From positions 1 to 64,000 of the forward strand of contig CAUGYD010000005.1 in NCBI GenBank assembly GCA_959603585.1: DNA of 64,000 nt. Direction: 5' to 3'. The notes below the pieces were generated by a model. The model saw nothing but the letters and a program-made list of their open reading frames with translations, had not been told where the DNA came from and did no database searches. Made by a program: the position numbers and the translations under genes. Shown here piece by piece: positions 61,070-64,000 of the stretch (the stretch's first letter is position 1; every line of letters starts with the position of its first letter). The stretch comes from Scatosoma sp900555925. Its GTDB lineage: Bacteria; Bacillota; Clostridia; Christensenellales; Borkfalkiaceae.

Positions 61070-62335
61070 TTACGCTTTATACTTGATGTCTCCGTCGACA
61101 ATCGTATATTTTACGGCGCCGCTGAGCTTCCGCCCGTTAAAGGGGGTATTCTTTCCCTTGGAGACAAATTCGGAGGAATCCACGACCCATTCTTCGTCGA
61201 GGTCGGCTATCGTGAGATCCGCAGGCACCCCCTCTTCGATTTTTCCGCCCTCCAAGGAGAGAATTTCCGCCGGGAGGCGGCTCATTTTATCCGCGAGCTG
61301 ATTGAGCGTGAGAATCCCCGTCTTATAGAGATAGGTAACGGCAAATCCGAAAGAAGTCTCTATTCCGCTGATTCCGAACGCGGCCAGATTATATTCGACA
61401 TTTTTGTCGTTCGCGTGGTGCGGGGCATGGTCGGTAACAATTGCGTCGATCGTTCCGTCCTTCAAGCCCTCAATAATCGCAAGCCTGTCCTTTTCCTCCC
61501 GAATGGGCGGATTCACCTTTGTATTCGTGTCGAATCCGGTAATGACGTCGTCCGTCGCCGCAAAATAGTGCGGGCAGGTCTCCGCCGTCACTTTGACGCC
61601 CGCGCGTTTGGCGTCGCGGATCATGCGCACGCCGCTGTACGTCGAGACATGGCAGATATGCACGGGCACGCCGAGGCTTTCGGAAAGGCAGATTTCCCGC
61701 GCGATAACGACGTCCTCCGCCGCGCGGGGGATTCCCTTCAACCCCGCCAATGTGGAATTATAGCCCTCGTTGACGACTCCGCCGTCCGCGAGTTCCTTGT
61801 CCTCACAGTGACACAGGCAGCGCATATTGAAGCCGCTCGCGTACTCCATGGCGAGCCGCATGAGACGGGAGCTTTTCACCGTCTTTCCGTCGTCGGAAAT
61901 CGCCACCGCGCCCGCTTTTTTCATTTCGCCGATATCCGCCATCTGCTCCCCTTCTTCTCCTTTCGTAATGGCGCCGATCGGACGGATTTTGCAAAGTCCC
62001 ACTTCCTCGCCGCGGTGGCGGATATAACTGATAACGACCTTATTATCCGCGACGGGCTGCGTATTGGGCATGCAGCAGATCTGCGTAAATCCGCCCTTTA
62101 CCGCCGCTTTGGAGCCGCTCTCGATGTCCTCTTTATATTCGAATCCCGGCTCGCGAAGATGAACGTGCATGTCGATGAGGCCGGGAAATACGTGCAGCCC
62201 CGTCGCGTCTATGACTTCTTCGCCCTGTTCGGGAGAGAGCTTGTCCGCGATCTTTTCGATCTTTCCGCCGAGAACGCGGATATCCTTTTTTTCCACCGTA
62301 TCTTTGAAAATTACGCTTCCGTTTTTGATAATCAT
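61070..62335 (-). CDS. pyrC: Dihydroorotase
   Basis: 421 residues. Zinc-binding DMHVHLREPGFEYKEDI (HxH), catalytic loop VTAETCPHYFA and metal/acid-base DAIVTDHAPHHANDK. It cyclises carbamoyl aspartate to dihydroorotate. A GAGGTTATAAAAA-type site precedes ATG. Type I/III (microbial, long) enzyme. Between pyrB and pyrF. Confidence 0.95.
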   Translation of the reverse strand: MIIKNGSVIFKDTVEKKDIRVLGGKIEKIADKLSPEQGEEVIDATGLHVFPGLIDMHVHLREPGFEYKEDIESGSKAAVKGGFTQICCMPNTQPVADNKVVISYIRHRGEEVGLCKIRPIGAITKGEEGEQMADIGEMKKAGAVAISDDGKTVKSSRLMRLAMEYASGFNMRCLCHCEDKELADGGVVNEGYNSTLAGLKGIPRAAEDVVIAREICLSESLGVPVHICHVSTYSGVRMIRDAKRAGVKVTAETCPHYFAATDDVITGFDTNTKVNPPIREEKDRLAIIEGLKDGTIDAIVTDHAPHHANDKNVEYNLAAFGISGIETSFGFAVTYLYKTGILTLNQLADKMSRLPAEILSLEGGKIEEGVPADLTIADLDEEWVVDSSEFVSKGKNTPFNGRKLSGAVKYTIVDGDIKYKA

Positions 62336-62350
62336 TTTTTATAACCTCGC

Positions 62351-63280
62351 TTATTTACCCGATTTTCTGTACTGCTCCAACAGGAAAAGAATCGCCATTC
62401 TCACCGCCACGCCCGAAAGCACCTGATCCTCTATGCGGCTTTTCCCGTCGTCGATGACGTCGCTGGTAAGCTCCACCCCGCGGTTGACGGGTCCCGGGTG
62501 CATGACGATCGCATCGGGGGAAGCCAAAGACAATACCCGCTCGTTGACTCCGTAAAATTCCGCGTATTCGTTGAGAGAGGGAAAATTTCCCGCCTGCTGG
62601 CGCTCCAATTGAATTCTCAGTCCCATGACGACGTCCGCTCCCTCCACCGCTTCTTCGCGGGAAGTGCAGAGCTTTGCGCCCAAACGGTCGATTCCCTTGG
62701 GGATGAGCGTCTCAGGCGCGTACATTCTCACTTCCGCCCCGAGTTTGGCAAGGGCGAACAGATTGGATTTCGCCACGCGCGAGTGCTTGATGTCTCCCAG
62801 AATCGCCACCTTCAAGCCCTCGATTCTTCCGAATTTTTCCCGCATGGTGCAAAGGTCGAGAAGGGCTTGAGTGGGATGCTCGTTCATGCCGTCGCCCGCG
62901 TTGATGACGCCCGCTTTGACCGTCCTCGCAAGCAGATATGGCGCCCCGCCCATGGGGTGGCGGATAATGATGAAATCGTTCTTCATCGCGTCCAGCGTCT
63001 TGCCCGTATCGATGAGCGTCTCTCCCTTTGCGACGGACGAAGAACTCGCCGCGATATTGATGGTCGTCGCGCCCATGTATTTTGCCGCCAGCTCAAAGCT
63101 GGTGCGCGTCCGCGTGCTGTTCTCGTAAAAGAGAATGGTGGCGGTACAGCCTTCGAGATGCGGCAGTTTCTTGATTCCCTGCCTCAAAAGCCTCTTCATG
63201 TTCGCGGCGGTGTCGAGTATTTCGCAAATCTCTTCCGCGCTCGCGTCCACAAGGCCGAGCAAATCTTTTCTTTTAATCAT
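62351..63280 (-). CDS. pyrB: Aspartate carbamoyltransferase catalytic subunit
   Basis: 309 residues. Carbamoyl-phosphate loop STRTRTSFELAAKYMG and SSVAKGETLIDTGKTLDAMK, aspartate-binding HPGPVNRGVEL. It condenses carbamoyl phosphate with aspartate. No pyrI regulatory subunit is present, so control is by PyrR, as in Bacillus. The ATG overlaps the pyrR stop by eight bases. Confidence 0.96.
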   Translation of the reverse strand: MIKRKDLLGLVDASAEEICEILDTAANMKRLLRQGIKKLPHLEGCTATILFYENSTRTRTSFELAAKYMGATTINIAASSSSVAKGETLIDTGKTLDAMKNDFIIIRHPMGGAPYLLARTVKAGVINAGDGMNEHPTQALLDLCTMREKFGRIEGLKVAILGDIKHSRVAKSNLFALAKLGAEVRMYAPETLIPKGIDRLGAKLCTSREEAVEGADVVMGLRIQLERQQAGNFPSLNEYAEFYGVNERVLSLASPDAIVMHPGPVNRGVELTSDVIDDGKSRIEDQVLSGVAVRMAILFLLEQYRKSGK

Positions 63281-63821
63281 TCGCGTCCTCCTTTCCGACG
63301 ACGATTTTATCCTCCGCCGCGCCCAGTTCGGTAAAGTATGCCTCTACGTATTCACTGCGCGCGGTGGGTACGTTTTTGCCCACGAAATCCGCACGGACGG
63401 GCAATTCTCTGCCGCCGCGGTCGATAAGTTCCAGAAGCTGTATCGCCTTGGGCCTCCCGAGCCTGAAAATCGTTTCGATAGCCGCGCGGACGCTCCTGCC
63501 CGTGTGCAGCACGTCGTCGCAGAGCACCACGATTTTATCCTCTACGGAAAAATCCAGCTCGCAGTCGGTATGTTCGGGTACAAAAAAAGCGGAGACCAGA
63601 TCGTCGCGCTGCATGCCGATATCGATTCCGCCGCAGGGAAGAGTGATCCCCTCCGCTTCGGAAAAACAATCCCGTATGCGCTTCGCCACGATTTCTCCGC
63701 CGCGCCGAATGCCGACAAACACCACCGTTTCGGGATTTTCGTCCCGCTCGGCAATTTCGTGCGCCAGTCTTATCAGCGTCCGCCTCATTCCGTTCGCATC
63801 CATAATGATATGTTCCGCCAT
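63273..63821 (-). CDS. pyrR: PyrR bifunctional regulator / uracil phosphoribosyltransferase
   Basis: 182 residues from MAEHIIMD (AGAGGAA upstream; family length about 180). PRPP motif KIVVLCDDVLHTGRSVRAAI, FVGIRRGGEIVAKRI. It binds the pyr leader RNA in response to UMP or PRPP and promotes termination, and has weak UPRTase activity. First gene of pyrRBCFKDE. The leader carries a candidate attenuator at 63835-63876. Confidence 0.95.
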   Translation of the reverse strand: MAEHIIMDANGMRRTLIRLAHEIAERDENPETVVFVGIRRGGEIVAKRIRDCFSEAEGITLPCGGIDIGMQRDDLVSAFFVPEHTDCELDFSVEDKIVVLCDDVLHTGRSVRAAIETIFRLGRPKAIQLLELIDRGGRELPVRADFVGKNVPTARSEYVEAYFTELGAAEDKIVVGKEDAND

Positions 63822-63834
63822 GCGATTCCTCTCC

Positions 63835-63876
63835 GAAAAATAAAAATACGGCCCGGGCACCGACGCCCAAGACCGC
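63835..63876 (-). promoter_or_regulatory. Candidate PyrR-controlled attenuator in the pyr leader
   Basis: On the minus strand GCGG-T-CTT-GGGC pairs with GCCC-GGG-CCGT and is followed by ATTTTTATTTTT, an intrinsic terminator form 14 bases before the pyrR start codon. Upstream an alternative hairpin (CCGCCGCGG / GCGCGGCGCGG, 63894-63920) could serve as the PyrR-responsive element. The exact PyrR binding consensus is not evident. Confidence 0.5.
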
Positions 63877-63978
63877 AAAAATCTTCATGCTTTCCGCGCC
63901 GCGCGAAAAAACCGCGGCGGATATACTGTCTGCATTTTGTCTTGTCGGCATCTCGGTACCGCTCTTAAAGATAGTTTT

Positions 63979-63984
63979 ATTATA
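63979..63984 (-). promoter_or_regulatory. -10 box of the pyr operon promoter
   Basis: TATAAT on the minus strand, about 160 bases before pyrR; the -35 box would lie at or beyond the window end. The transcript would include the attenuator. Confidence 0.55.
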
Positions 63985-64000
63985 GCACACTCCTTTTCGC

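Noticed and set aside
63535..63990. Minus-strand frame in the pyr leader running into pyrR
   Set aside because: Lies in a different frame from pyrR and encodes mirror-type sequence; the leader is better explained by the attenuator hairpins.
1..64000. CRISPR arrays, rRNA genes and group II introns
   Set aside because: No regularly spaced repeats, no rRNA sequence and no reverse transcriptase found on either strand.

Overview
The window reads as a chromosomal segment of an anaerobic, low-to-moderate-GC Bacillota, most likely an uncultured gut member of the class Clostridia. The evidence is two [FeFe]-hydrogenase family proteins with a TM1266-type regulator, a Bacillota-style pyrRBCFKDE operon, AddAB rather than RecBCD, BspA-type leucine-rich surface proteins, strong ribosome binding sites (AGGAGG) and near-consensus SigA promoters with 17-base spacers. 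I cannot place it below class level.

Layout. (1) 0.2-3.5 kb: a large surface lipoprotein gene whose frame is broken once. (2) 3.5-28.9 kb: a mosaic accessory island. It starts with a decayed ribbon-helix-helix gene, a tRNA-Leu-like 3' fragment that looks like an attachment-site scar, and a convergent type I toxin-antitoxin-like module. Next is a compact satellite-like element (5.4-12.2 kb) with a DUF4373 replication-type protein, a winged-helix protein, a sigma-region-4-like protein, a J-domain protein, an XRE repressor with three operator-like sites and a tyrosine integrase. Then comes a cassette of large serine recombinases (12.5-17.5 kb), including a chimeric tyrosine/serine recombinase ORF. 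An operon follows with a phage-tail-fibre-like glycine-rich protein, two small proteins, a 1638-residue RHS/YD-repeat protein and a lipoprotein (18.3-26.0 kb). The island ends with a promoter-driven, ORF-free, highly structured RNA of about 490 nt, an oriT-like hairpin and a MobV relaxase, and stops at the 3' end of an intact tRNA-Gln gene.

(3) 29-64 kb: ordinary chromosome, almost all on the minus strand. It holds addB-addA, tilS-hpt-tetR, a MATE pump, a hydrogenase-related group (hydrogenase-like protein with an acidic tail, TM1266 regulator, three-gene ABC importer, group-B-like [FeFe] hydrogenase), a zip/dut/trmB/alcohol dehydrogenase/HAD run, trpS, galK-galM, and the complete de novo pyrimidine operon pyrR-B-C-F-K-D-E with a leader that looks like a transcription attenuator.

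The best candidates for something undescribed are the ~490-nt RNA at 26.5-27.0 kb, the RHS/tail-fibre operon, the toxin-antitoxin module, the fused recombinase, and the hydrogenase-like protein that keeps its H-cluster ligands but has lost the proton-relay cysteine. At least three genes (the xre repressor, tilS, galK) have a -10 box so close to the start codon that their mRNAs should be leaderless.
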